A model generated the notes under the pieces. That model was not told the DNA's origin. It did not search any database and saw only the letters and a program-made list of their open reading frames with translations. Shown piece after piece: positions 1 to 11,751 of a DNA stretch of 64,000 bases (position 1 is its first letter; every line of letters starts with the position of its first letter). The translations under genes were made by a program, and so were the position numbers. Origin of the DNA: Chelonoidis abingdonii (lineage: Eukaryota; Chordata; Testudines; Testudinidae). The stretch is taken from NCBI RefSeq assembly GCF_003597395.2, contig NC_133770.1, positions 35,866,339 to 35,930,338 of the forward strand, given 5' to 3'.

Positions 1-149
1 TGTCCAAGGTAGTGCTCGTTCTCCAACTTTCTTGTACTGTCAGTTCAACCTCCCATCCCTTCTTCTGTATCCCAACCTACTCACTCAGAATCACAGCCCA
101 CGTTGCACCCCATGCTCACCTCCCTGCATCTCACATCCTGGCTGCTGCA

Positions 150-1270
150 TGGCTGAATGAGGATAAAGTGCACTGTTCAGCAACTGTTCAGTAGGTTCTA
201 CTCAACAGTAGGAAGCCTTCTACCAGGGCTGGTCTCTTCAGCAAAATGGAAACAGTTTTCCATGTGGTCATTGACATGCAGAATTCAACCGAAGCTGGTT
301 TCCATCCAAGACATCTTGGAGTACCTGCTGCGCCCTCAATTGTCAGGACTTGTGCTTCGTTCATTGAAAGTGCATCTGGCAGTAATATCAGCATTTTATC
401 CCCCTATTCAGAGGAGATCAGTCTGCTCCAATCCCATGGTAGTAAAATTTTTAATGGGGCTTCTTTGCCTGTATTCTCTGGTCCAAGAGCCAGTTCCTCT
501 GTGGGACCTTAACATGGTCCTAGCGGCACTGATGGGATCTCCATTTGAGCCCCTAGCATTTTGTCCCTCTCCACTATTGTGTCAAAAAGCTGTGTTCCTA
601 GTAGAAATAACATTCACAAGGGAAGTGTGAAAGTTGCAGGTTTGATGGCAGGGCCTACTTACACACAATTCTCCAAAGTCAGGGTGACTTTATGACACAT
701 CCAAATTTTTTGTCTAACGTGGTTTCTCAATTTCATTTGAACCAGGTGGTATAATTACCTTCATTCTTTCCTAAGCAGCATTCATCTCTGGAGGAGCAGC
801 ATGTCCATACATTAGACATCAGGCAATGTCTAGCTTTTTATCTGGACAGAACTAAACTATTTTATGCTTTGTCTCGCTTGTTTGTGGCATATGCAGATCA
901 TATGAAGTGTCAAGTTGTCTCTTCACAGACATACTCTAGATGGATAACATTCTGTATCAAGACTGCATACGAAACAGCTTCAACTTCTCCCCCTCAGCAG
1001 GCACAAGCTCATTCAGTGAGAGCATAAGCAATGTCAGTAATATTCCTCAGTGACTTTTCCATATTGGACATTTGTAGGGCTGCTACCTGGTCATCCATTC
1101 ATCCATTTATGAACCATTATGCCATTACTGATTCTTCCAGGGTGGATGCAACCTTCAGCAAGCTGGTCCTACAATCCTTGTTCAAGTAGACTCTGTACCC
1201 TGCCTCTTGTAGGGTAGGAGGGTGGGAAGAGGGGGTGTGCGTACTGCTTGTGCGTCACTTAAGAGGGATA
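150..1270 (+). pseudogene. DIRS-like tyrosine recombinase remnant
   Basis: Conceptual translation gives a tyrosine-recombinase protein of the type in DIRS-like retrotransposons. An open N-terminal stretch at 157-630 has the core-binding region (A-K-W-K-Q-F-S, S-I-Q-D-I-L-E-Y-L-L, K-V-H-L-A). Broken frames then carry an L-D-R-T-K segment at about 845-865, an HSVR box at 1010-1021 (the HxxR motif) and a tyrosine-containing YAIT segment at 1118-1129. Several stops and frameshifts make it inactive. After the stop, 1200-1370 contains a G-rich stretch and the tail I recognise from turtle copies (imperfect inverted sequences around tctactcaaagaag and ctttaa). No reverse transcriptase is in the window; the element would extend to the left. 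Confidence 0.72.
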
Positions 1271-1379
1271 TGCAGTTGCATCTACTCAAAGAAGAAGAAA
1301 CATGAAAGATGTGCATCTACTTAAAGAAACTGTAACTGTGATTCTCCAAGATGTGATGAAGATATATATTGAGAAGCAT

Positions 1380-1740
1380 ATTAAGCTTTTATGGGGCCCT
1401 GGGCCAGAGCAAGTGGGGGCCCCTCCCCACACCTTCCACCAGCAGTTCCTCCCACCCTCTTGCAAGGGAAATGGGATTGGGGCACGGGGGGCTTGTTCCA
1501 CTCTGCATGCCCGGCACTCCTGCCGCGGAGCGGGGTCGGGGCATGGGGGCTTCCTGGGTGCCAGGTGGGCAAACAGGGACAAGCTACTGCCCCCTCACTC
1601 CACTCCCCAACCGGAGTGCCAGGCATTCAAGTGGAGGGGAGCAAGCAACCCCACTCCCCGGCAGCACCACCATGTGGGCAGGCAGATGGGGGCAAGCCCC
1701 TACACCCTGGAAAAGTGTATATAAACCTGGACTCTAATTT
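1380..1740. repeat. GC-rich unclassified repeat in intron
   Basis: A GC-rich island (gggccc, repeated ccactccc and ggggca words) in otherwise AT-rich intronic DNA. It is open in several frames on both strands, which is a composition effect, not a gene. It resembles interiors of GC-rich non-autonomous hAT elements elsewhere in the window, but no terminal repeats were found. Confidence 0.35.
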
Positions 1741-1868
1741 TAATTATATTTAATTTTCTTTCTTTAACTACAGAACCTTTAAGAGCACCATTGAAGCTCT
1801 CCAAATCCCTGAAGTAAGCTTTGATCAGAGAATATGCAAATGACAATGTACTCATGTGAGGACAATAC

Positions 1869-2078
1869 CTTGGTGACCACTGTTGTTAGTTTTTCCCGTT
1901 AGTGCTAGGCTTTGCTCCACTTTCGTTATTTCTTCCTCTACATTTAAGCCATTCAGGGCAGATTTAGTCTGGATGCCATTCTGCATTTCTGGAACAAAGT
2001 TGTCCTTATAACAGCCATTAGTGACAATACTTTCCAAATCCTTAGATGCTGCTGAGTCCTGCTTTACATTCTTATAGT
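1869..2078 (-). CDS. ACBD5: ACBD5 coding exon 6 (last in window)
   Basis: Encodes D-Y-K-N-V-K-Q-D-S-A-A-S-K-D-L-E-S-IVTNGCYKDNFVPEMQNGIQ and on to L-T-G-K-T-N-N-S-G-H-Q. It matches the region of mammalian ACBD5 with the IVTNGYDKDGFV segment and the TGKSAV segment. The acceptor is ttctttcacag|AC at 2078 and the donor CAAG|gtattg at 1869. The donor is non-optimal (gtattg). The exon is 210 bases, in phase 1 both ends, so it is also frame-neutral if skipped. The next exons, expected to carry the VAP-binding FFAT motif and tail anchor, are not in positions 1-1868. Confidence 0.92.
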
Positions 2079-2918
2079 CTGTGAAAGAACAAGGAAACCT
2101 TGCAAATAAAAAGCCACATGACTTATGGTACAAAACACATTTTTACAGATAGTTGACTTTCTGATCTGCTGCGTATATCTTGTATGGTCTGAATCAAATT
2201 TAGATTACATTTTCACTTGGAGTTAGGTTCACAGGGTTAGTTCTGCGCCTTTAAAAAAAAATAAGCTTACATGCAAAAAAATCCTAAACTTTCATTCTAC
2301 ATAGCAAGCAAAACAGGTATTTTTAAATATAAAAGTAGTAAATCCACTGTAGCCCTCATCAGTTAGTAAAACTAAGAGGATTATTAAACGGCTAAGTTTT
2401 AAATGCATAGTTTCTCTTGGTTTTCATATGAGACTTGTATTTTCCCAAAATCCCCACGAACACACAGAAAAAAGTCCTCACTAAAAAACTTTCCTTTTAT
2501 CTTTCATTGAAGAAGAGGAAGAAATAGGATTTTTAATTCTGTGGTTGTATCCCGTGCACCCACATGCACTCACAGCCGCCCACAAGATAAACAGGTCCTA
2601 AACATAAAACAGAATAACCATACACAGCACACTTTAGGCCCTCATCTTGTAAGCTGTTATGTGCAGATACACCCCAATGAAATTAATGAGGCTCTCTATA
2701 TATGCAGGGCTCTGCCTGTATGAAACAGGTTTTAGGGTTGTTGTCCTTAGTCCTTCACCTTGTAGGTCAGATTGAAAGGTGATCCCATTCTTCATATGTA
2801 TTCTTCCGTGCACTTTGTATAAAACAAAATAAACCTGCTGATGTATCTCACACATGACATTCAAGATACAGCCCTTTGTGTTGGAAAAGGTATAATAGTT
2901 CAGGACTAGAAACTACAC

Positions 2919-3056
2919 CTTTTTCACTTTGTTGTATTTCTTTTTCCTCTTCTTCATGACCCTCTTCCTCTTCCGATTCTGCTCCACTGTCACTGCTCTC
3001 AGCTTTACCATTCACGGCCTTTGAATTTGGTGTGGAAGTCATAACATTACCAAGGT
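2919..3056 (-). CDS. ACBD5: ACBD5 coding exon 5 (acidic linker)
   Basis: Encodes D-LGNVMTSTPNSKAVNGKAES-S-D-S-G-A-E-S followed by a long glutamate run (E-E-E-E-G-H-E-E-E-E-K-E). The acidic serine-rich stretch is a recognised feature of the ACBD5 linker between the ACB domain and the FFAT region. The acceptor is tgtctttag|AC at 3056 and the donor is AAAAG|gtgtag at 2919. The open frame runs on past the donor for about 25 codons, which would be an intron-retention tail. Phase in and out is 1, so skipping this 138-base exon would keep the frame. Confidence 0.93.
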
Positions 3057-6000
3057 CTAAAGACAAATTTTAAAAAGACAAGAATTTTAGTATTTAATTT
3101 AAAGCCACAGTTTAGAACAGTGTTATTTAATAGCTATTTCTGGAATTTTCAGACTAGAACATTTCTTCAATATGCTCCAATATGCTCAAATTAATTCCAC
3201 CCTATCTTATTTCATTTTTTAAATCATCCTCCTCCTTACTGTCACTCACCACACAACGTCTGTGTGTAACTGCAATGAATTGCTTCCTCTGAATCAGATC
3301 AAAAATAGTCTAGGAACTAACTGGCAAAAAAAAAACACTATTCTTGCTATGCTGCTAACATCAAAGAGGTGGAAAATATTACCCTGTGTATAGCACTACC
3401 GCAGTGACACTATAGGGAAGACTGAGATTGCCATTCTGTTCTAAGCCTATGCGTCTATATTTCTTTAAAAGTTCCCATTGGGTTTAAATGTCTCAAGTTT
3501 TCTCTCAGCCAAAAAGTGAATTTTGGAAAAAATGTTTAGTAAAACCCCATCCACTCCTGTGAGTAGTATAAATGTGAAGAGGATACAGTTTTTCAAATTT
3601 ATTTTGGCATTCTAACACAAATGGCTTATCTTTACTACTTCAGCTGTACTATACAATAAACAGACATCAGTGAAATCAACTGGGTATTCTCTTTTAAAAA
3701 CAACAGGAAAGTCAATTGAGAATATTCTCTCAATTCTAACACACTAGACATATATTAAGACATACACTGATGTCAGGCAATAAAAGTACAAAATAAGGGG
3801 ACAGAGTTACAGTGGGACCCTTAAGCTTTTGAACTTAACATCAGGCTGAACTCTTGTCTGTTTTAATTGTCAGCCTTATCACTGTATTAGCCTAGTTTTT
3901 ACATTAACTTTGTCAGAACCATGAAGGAGTAACTCTTCGAGTTGCATAATATACATTTACATTAGACATATTAACCCTGCTCTAATATTTTCTTTGCTGC
4001 AATGTAATTTAGTGTTCAGAGTTTTCTACATAAACTAACCTTCAGGTGGAGAGGGAGGGAGGCAGGCAGGCTAGCCGCACTCCTCTAGTTTCAGGAAACT
4101 ATGGCCTAATTTGATCACTGTCAAGAGTATGAGTGAACATATGATCTCTTGCTCCCCATATTCCTATTCAACAAAACTTGCTTGTAAGGAAACCTGTTTT
4201 GCAAAATGGAAAGTCCCAGCATTTTCCCAATATATTACCATTGAACTGTGCCCCATTTATAGTGAAGTACAACTGAGGATATTTTATATTGGGGCAGGGG
4301 AGATGGGGAGGCTAATGATGACATTTCTTAGGTCCCCTGCAACGTGAACAGGAGCAAAAGGCAGGGAAGCTTTCCTGCTACCACCTTTCCCCATGAAGTA
4401 AAAAGGTGCAACCAAGTACCCTGCCCAGTCATGTAGGATCTAAACAGGGAATACAAGGATAGGAGGTGGCTCCATGCATCATGTTTTTGCTGAGATCTGG
4501 AGAGGGAGAATTAAAATCTGGAATCTTTGACCTATACCAAGATTGCTGTTAAACCACAACCTCACCATAAGTGCATTCTATGGTATTTACTCTTTTCTTT
4601 TTGTACTGTAGAGGCTTGCTGTAATTAAGCACTCTCTCTCTTCAGTGAACTCTAACCCCCACCAGAACAAATACTAAAGAGACCTTAGCCATTTGCGATG
4701 GGGCTAATGTGAGCAGTATGTTATCAAAGCTGGAATTAGGGAAGGACACCCAGGTAAAAACTATACTCTTATGAAAAATGTTATGGAATATCTGAACAAT
4801 CAGGACCTTTGTTTACTTCTCACCCAAAAGGTCACGTGCAGCAGCATAGTGCTCCCTAAGATCATGCTGAGGCATCAGTTCAATGCTGAATCACACGATA
4901 GCTGGTCATCACCAATACTCCTGTAGTACCCTTGCTTTGCATGTTTTTCATCAGAGGTGTCCCACCAAAGTCCTGACCAGGTCCAATACTATTTAACTTA
5001 ATATATCTCACAAGATCAGAACCCAAAGCAGTATGGCTGCTGGCATCCTCCTCCTTATCCTATACCACCACCAATGTAACAAAACTAACTTTGTACATGA
5101 TAAACTGAAGAATATAATGCTATTCAGTACCACTAGCCAGAGCTACTGGACAGTATCCGGGGCTCACATGCCATAAGAGGGTCCTGGCTACCTCTTGAGG
5201 AATCTGCTTTTATAGTAGAGGAGGAAGTGGCAGAAAGCTTTTTAAACCTGTAGGTCACTTTGGGCTAATTTTGAATTTCCCCCTTCCCACTTTTCCATTC
5301 TCATTACCCTAGTCAGACTGTTATTAGCCCTTCATGCTACTCCAGTGCCCCTGGCTTGGGTGACACAAAACTCCTCCTGATTTATTTTCCTCTTCTCACT
5401 CTGCTTAGTTGGGTGAGAAGAATCAGTCAAGTAGGATGTGAACCAGCAGTGCAGTAGCAGCATGAAGAACTACAGGAGGGGCAATGGCATAGAACAATTG
5501 GGAGGGAGTATTTAAGTAGGGAGCAGGACTGTAATGGAGGGAAGAAAGGGGAAAAGGTATACGAGTACAAGAAAAAGGCACAATGTCTTGCCAAACTTCC
5601 TGAGCCCTATACGTTCTTCTGTCAGCTATACAAATCACTAAAGCAATTTTGGAAGAGTAATACAGTAGGCACATTCCTAACAGGAACCCCACTATGCTGC
5701 TGTTTTGGGATGGTGACACAAGTCAGGATTCTGGCTTAGCACGGGCAATGTCCTTTTATCAAGAAGACCTGGTATACCTCTATTCACATCCCATCCTCAG
5801 GATTTTTCCATGCACCATTTCAAAAAGCTTAAATAAAATCTTTTGTCTTCTAGATTGGTAAATTTTTCTCTCATGAAACTATAACCCATCAATGGCAGTT
5901 TGTGTAATACTGCACATGCTCATTATCGTCATCTCATTATCATTACCTTCACTAATAACTGGCTGTGTAGGCTCCACACCTTAGATAACAGTGTTTTTTA

Positions 6001-6092
6001 AAATTCCCTTGAGACAGGCCATAAAATATCTTCTGCTTCCTTATACTATAGCACCGGGATGTTAAATAATCTTTGATATGCTAAGTTATGTG
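3057..6092. other. ACBD5 intron, no recognised feature
   Basis: AT-rich intronic sequence between exons 4 and 5. No conserved coding segment, tRNA or clear repeat boundary was found. Short open frames at 4111-4347 (+) and 5423-5719 (-) have no recognisable protein features. Confidence 0.6.
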
Positions 6093-6551
6093 GCCTGCAC
6101 AGTCATATCACCTTATGAAGTGACCCCTCAGTTCTCCTAAGCTAAGCAGGTTCAGGCCAACTCAGTTCTTAGATGGCAGACCTCAAAGAAACACCTAAAT
6201 GCTGCAGGATGTGATCTTGGTAATTGAGCATGCGGTATTTTTTTCTGACCTTTTGCAATCATTACAGATCATATAGCACTTTGCTTCTGAAAATGAATGC
6301 TTAATGGTAGTGTCCTGGTTCACTTCCAAGCTACACAATTACATTTTGCCAACTTAAATTCTCTCTGCATTGCCTACAGAATTGTCTGCTTCCTTTCCTG
6401 AACTGCATCCTTCTACTGTCTTTCAATGAAGGGTGGTGTGATTACAGTGTCTATCACTTCTCATGAGATGTTGTGAGGCTTAGCTAATCTTGGTAAGGTC
6501 CATTGATCTTTGGATGAAAAGCATATAAAAAGGTAAAAGGTAGTATTATTT
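6093..6551 (+). repeat. 5S rRNA-derived SINE
   Basis: 6093-6208 follows vertebrate 5S rRNA along its length: gcctgc at the head, then ctcctaagctaagcaggttc (box A region of the internal promoter), cagttcttagatggcagacc (box C region), and gctgcagg at the end. The body continues for about 340 bases and ends with gcttagctaatcttggtaag, a gatcttNggatgaaaNgc motif and an attatt tail, which is the type of 3' end used by 5S-headed amniote SINEs. It is diverged, so it is an old copy. The head is 116 bases against about 120 in a 5S gene. Confidence 0.75.
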
Positions 6552-7010
6552 GTGCAGTCCATGGGACAGGAACAACTGAAAATTTGACATAATAGATGAT
6601 TGTGTCAGAGTGCAACTCAAGCTCTCCTAATACAACGTGCAAATTACTGCTGCAAAGGAAGTTTTCATGGTTGTGCTCTCTGCCCAACACGTGCACAGTA
6701 TAGCAGAGGGCTGTGCAAACATCTGCTCTACATATTGCAATTGTCACCACAAATAAATGAGAGACAAGAGAGGACTCTATGAAACAGAGATGGAACAAAA
6801 CATTTTGAGCTCTCTCTTTACATTTATCAGTGTTTTAGCCATTCCAGTTTTAGATGTGGCTTTACATTTCCCAGAAGTGCCTTCAACACTTCCTATGAAA
6901 AATTTATCCCAAAGGCTGCTGGATTTTCTTGACAGTAAAATTTCCCCACTATTCACCCTAATTTTTCCCTTTTCTAATTTATTCTTCCTAATCTTAGTTA
7001 TACCTTATAA

Positions 7011-7741
7011 ATTGGTTTTCAAACTGTGGGTCACAACCCAGTACTGGGTCACAGAATGTAAGGCTCTGGGTCACAGCAGCTCTGGTCAGCATCACCAACC
7101 AGACTGTTAAAAGTCCCATCGGCAGTGATGGCCAGTTAAGGTAGGCTAGTGCCTACCTGTTCTGACACTGTGCTGTGCCCTGGAAGTGGCCAGCAGCACG
7201 TTTGACTCCTGTGTGTGGGGGGAAGTAGGGGGGTCATGGGGCTCTGCCTGCTGGCCCCACCCTGAGCACTGGTTCAGCACTCCCATTGGCCAGTTCCTGA
7301 CCAATGGGAGCTGGGGGGAGGGGGGGAGGAGAGAGGGGATGGTGCCTGAAGGTGAGAGTCGCACATGTACCTCCGCTTAGAAGCCAGACTTGCTGCTGGC
7401 CATTTTCGAGGTGTAGTGTGGCCCGCAGTGCCAGGACAGGTAGGAAACCTGCCTCTGCACCTCCACTGACTATGAGCTGCCCAAGGTAACCCCATGCCCC
7501 AATCCCCTGAGCCGCCCCAAACGCGGAGCCCCTTCCTGTACCCCAAACCCCTCATCCCAGCCCCACCTCAGAGCCTGCACCCCTAGACCAGAGCCCTGAC
7601 CCCCCTTCTGCACCCCAACCCTCTACCCCAGTCCTAAGCTCCTCCACACCCCAAACTCCTCATCTCCAGTTCCACTGGGTCACAGGCATCAACAATTTTC
7701 TTCAACTTGGTGGCCAGAAAAAAATAGTTGGAAAACCACTG
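7011..7741. mobile_element. Non-autonomous hAT element
   Basis: Starts (a)ttggttttcaaactgtgg and ends agttggaaaaccactg, an inverted-repeat pair (consensus CAGTGGTTTTCAAACT). It is flanked by a perfect 8-bp target duplication ccttataa at 7003-7010 and 7742-7749, the hallmark length for hAT. The interior is GC-rich with cattggcc/gaccaatggg inverted words and a long C-rich stretch at 7490-7670. It has no transposase. The open frames at 7146-7555 are compositional. Confidence 0.92.
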
Positions 7742-8211
7742 CCTTATAATATAGTAAATAATCATTCTCCCTCCTTGGTGTTTATACCCTTGAAATCTTT
7801 GGAGACTGATCTTGTCCATATTCCTCCTGCACCTGAGGCACATCCAGAGCTGTTCTTATACTACACAAAAAACAAAAAAGGGACTTATTTGAATTCCAAA
7901 CAGCTATTTGGTCAATCACATTCATGTCTTTTTATTCACTGTTTTTGAGCATTCACAAATAGCTTTTTGTTGGTATGAATGCTGTAGGAATGGCTGTTTG
8001 TTATACAAATACCTGTACTGATAAACAACAAAGCTATTCAGAGGAGATAGCTGAGTCTGTATCACCTTCCTGCTTTTAGTCTCACCAAGTGCAGAGAATA
8101 GGGACACCCACTCCTCCCTTATTTGCGCCATTCCCTCTCATAGAAAGAACCTTGGACTTTCAGAAATGTTCCCCTCCCACACTCCCATGGAGGGCAGACT
8201 AGCACCAAGTA

Positions 8212-8664
8212 TCAGAGTAGAAGCCATGTTAGTCTGTATCCGCAAAAAGAACAGGAGTACTTGTGGCACCTTAGAGACTAACACATTTATTTCAGCATAA
8301 GCTATCGTGGGCTACAAACTCGAATTAATATGCAAATTAGATACAATTAACTTAGGTTTAAACAGAGAGACTGGGAATGGTTGGGTCATTACATTAATTG
8401 AATCTAGTTCCCTATGTTAAGTTCTCCTAACACCATCTATGGGTCATCTCAGTTATCACTTCAAAAAGTTTTTTTTTTTTCCTCCTGCTGACGATAGCTC
8501 AGCTCAATTGATTAGACTCTTCCTGTTGGTATGCATACTTCCACCTCTTCATGTTCTCTGTATGTATAAATATCTCCTGTTTGTATGTTCCATTCTATGC
8601 ATCTGAAGAAGTGAGCTGTAGCCCACGAAAGCTTATGATGAAATAAATTAGTTCGTCTCTAAGG
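8212..8664. mobile_element. Penelope-like element with inverted ends
   Basis: The left end (atgttagtctgtatccgc, then ggcaccttagagactaac) and the right end (gaagaagtgagctgtagccc, then gtctctaagg) are inverted partial copies of the same tail sequence seen at 20913, 49315 and, in a variant, 50741. The flanks carry a 12-bp imperfect target duplication (tagcaccaagta at 8200-8211, tagcaagaagta at 8665-8676). No poly-A. A hammerhead-like motif lies at 8603-8640 but is decayed (stem II mismatch, G after the cleavage-site U). Assignment to Penelope-like elements is inference from tail type, variable 12-13 bp duplications and the motif. Confidence 0.65.
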
Positions 8665-8810
8665 TAGCAAGAAGTAGGTATGTAAAATCCCTTCTGGGTG
8701 GGAAAGATGTGATCTGTGTCTGGAGGGTCCACTGCACCCAGATGGGCAGGAGGAGGGGCACAATTGCACTCCATGTTTTGCACCAGAAAAACTAAGGAAT
8801 GGGGGGAGGG

Positions 8811-8813
<3 letters not shown>

Positions 8814-8844
<31 letters not shown>
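8814..8844. repeat. (GA)n microsatellite
   Basis: About 15 uninterrupted GA units. Confidence 0.95.
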
Positions 8845-8847
<3 letters not shown>

Positions 8848-8879
8848 TAAAGTCCATTTTAAAGCAACAGAAAACTGGA

Positions 8880-10773
8880 TCCCTGGGTAACCTACACCCC
8901 AGGCACTTTAATCTGTAATGACTGAGTAGCCCATATCAGAAGTTGTTCCCCCTGTACTAGGTGAACAAAGGGGGGAACAACAGTCAAATTACACGTTTAT
9001 ACATGACTATCCCAGGCTTACTAGCTAAAGGGCTTTTTACAATGCCCAGCTTAATCACAGCCTCATGAGTTACACAGATGATTTCTTTTCCATAAATATT
9101 TGAGGCCCCGATTAGAGTCACGTTTTTGCTTCTACAATAAGCCTTATGTGCATGAAGCACTTAGCCCCATGCTGGCTGGATTCATTTCTAACACCAGTCA
9201 AAGAAGAACTACCTACATCTGTTCTTTTCCATTGTCTATTATACATAGACCATTTTACTATTTTGTCTTTGTTGCTGTCCTTCATAAGCACAGCCTTTAG
9301 AGAAACCTATGCTTTCACATCATGCTACTGGAGCTAATTAAGTACAAACCTGATCTGTAAACTATAATGCCCTGCACATACATTATACAGCATATGCACA
9401 AGTTCACTAAACCTCCTTTATTAATGTTAGATGAAGGGAATTTTGACTACCAGCTTTCCTCGTAGTGGGTTGAACAGCTGGTTCTAGACAGAGAATCTTG
9501 GGCCAGTGATGGATTATTAACAATGACACTAATTGTTGACTCAGCACACCCTGAAGCAGAAAACAGCCAGGCAACTGAGGCAAGAAAGAGGAAAATATTA
9601 AGTTTTTCTTTTAAACAAGGCTAGAAAAAGGAGGAGGAATGAAATTTTCCTCTTTGCACTTTCTCCAAAGTGGTTTATTTTTATATTTTAACATATTGTT
9701 ATAGCACCATAGTGTGAGCAGTGAAATAATTCTCTAATACTGCACAAGAGAATTGGAGTGTGTGTGAGGGAGTGGGAGGCTCAGTTTCTCAGGCCTTACT
9801 ACACTGGAGCCATTACTGGTTGGTTACCCTTGAAGCTACATCAATGCAAATTCCTAATGCAGACAAGCCAAGCTGAGATTTGCACAACTGGTGCCCGAAA
9901 CTAGGATATACCATTCTGACTTCCACCAATCTTGCCTTTAATCCTTTGTTTTGCAATGAACTCATCCTGCAGAGAATAACAGCATAATACTGGAACCATA
10001 AATGCTAACTGCCTTCCCACCACTACTCCAGTGACAAAACATACTGAATACAACTCTAAATTGTAAGAGAAAATGAAGGTTTAAAGACATCCCTCACACA
10101 CCAATCCCAAATTTTTATTCCCCCTCTGAATGTGTTACTCTGCCGTGGTGCAGCTTCCCATCCAACCCACTCTGTTAAAGCATCTATAAACTCCATGGTA
10201 ACACGGGTTGCAATTTTTCATCTTCTGGTAAAGCTTTAGAGCTATATAAATACTACTTTCTTGGGTTACATAGTATGGCCATAGGGTTATCATAAAAATC
10301 CTAAGAAAACAATTATAAATAAGCATGTTTGACAGCAAATACTGCAGAAATAAATCCAACATAAAACAAAGAAGTGGAGGACGTTTCACAATGAAGAAAG
10401 CAGGGGAGAGTGAGACACTGAAAGCACCACCACAAATAAAGACTGGTGCAACAGACACAAAAGGCTTTCTGAAAAATGCAACTACTTAAAAGCAAAACTT
10501 TATTATTACTATCTTCTGAAAGCAAGTTTCATTAGAAAAAAGTAAATACATGTTATAAGAACAGAATCACTTTTTTCAAGCGGGATTTCTCTTCCAGGGT
10601 TGCCTAAATACACATTTCTGCACCAACAAATGTCTTCCAGCCAGATATATGCTCTCCAAACATACCCAGGACTTCAGTGAATACTATTATTACTACAGCA
10701 GCTATGATCTTTAAAGGCTAAACACTGAATGAAATATAGGAAGATAGCTGAGAAAATAACCACCACTGTAGCT
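8880..10773. other. ACBD5 intron, nothing recognised
   Basis: Intronic, AT-rich. Overlapping open frames at 10135-10525 (-) have no recognisable domain and no homologous feel. Confidence 0.55.
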
Positions 10774-10778
10774 GCATC

Positions 10779-11751
10779 TGTCATAAACAGATAGAAGTTA
10801 ATAGAACAGAAGTACTTTATATTCTTTTGACAGTAAAGGGTTAACAAGTTCAGTAAGCCTGGCTGTCACCTGACCAGAGGACCAATCAGGGGACAGGATA
10901 CTTTCAAATCTTGAGGGAGGGAAGTTTTTGTGTGTGCTGTTAGAATTTGGTTGCTGCTCTCTCTGGGTTCTGAGAGTGACCAGACGTGCAACCAGGTTTC
11001 TCTCCAATCTCTCCGATACAGGCTCTTATGAGTTTAAAATAGTAAGTACTAGGTAGATAAGGCGAGTTAGGCTTATGTTTGTTTTCTTTATTTGCAAATG
11101 TGCATTTGGCTGGAAGGAGTTTTAATTTTGTACTTGGTATACTTAGGCTGGGAGGGTTTCCGGTGTCTATTAGCTGGAAAACCCTGTACCTAATCCATCT
11201 TGATTTACAAAGATAATTTTACTGTTTTCTCTCTTATTAAAAGCTTTTCTTGTTTAAGAACCTGATTGTTTTTTTATTCTGATGAGACCCCAGGCGGCTG
11301 CGTCTGGATTCCACCAGGAAAATTTGCGTGGGAGAAAGGAGAAGGGGAGGAAAGGTTAATTTCCTCTCTGCTGGTTATGATTTACTTCTCTCTCAGGGAT
11401 AGAGTCTGGGAAGGGGGAAAGAGAAGGAGGGAGGAAGGTGAATTTTCCTCTCTGTTTTGATGATTCAAGGAGTTTTAATCACAGTATCTTCCAGGGGTAA
11501 CCCAGGGAGGGGAAGCCTGGGAGAAGCAATGGTGGGGGCGAAGGAAGGCGTTTACTTTCCTTGTGAAATCCAGAGGATCTGGGTCTTGGGGTTCCCCGCA
11601 ATTTTTGGGAGACCAGAGTGTACCAGGCACTGGAATTCCTGGTTGGTGGCATGGCTACAAGTACTAAGCTGGTAATTGGGCTTAGAGGAATTCATGCTGG
11701 TACCCCATCTTTTGGACGCTAAGGTTCAGGGTGGGGAATTACACCATGACA
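10779..11751 (+). mobile_element. Solo LTR, family A (ERV-like)
   Basis: Begins TGTCATAAAC and ends CACCATGACA, TG...CA with inverted ends, and is flanked by a perfect 5-bp target duplication gcatc at 10774-10778 and 11752-11756. A polyadenylation-like attaaa lies at 11236-11241, followed by a purine-rich U5-like half with repeated aggaaggtgaattttcctctct words. No internal region adjoins it, so this is a solo LTR of 973 bp. A second copy in opposite orientation is at 14562-15491. The class (endogenous retrovirus or gypsy) cannot be fixed from the LTR alone; I favour ERV. Confidence 0.9.

Noticed and set aside
6093..6208. Functional 5S rRNA gene
   Set aside because: Many substitutions, no terminator T-run at the end, and it continues into a SINE body.
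6757..7110. 117-codon plus-strand frame near the hAT element
   Set aside because: Hydrophobic T-rich composition, no homologous motif, and it runs into the transposon.
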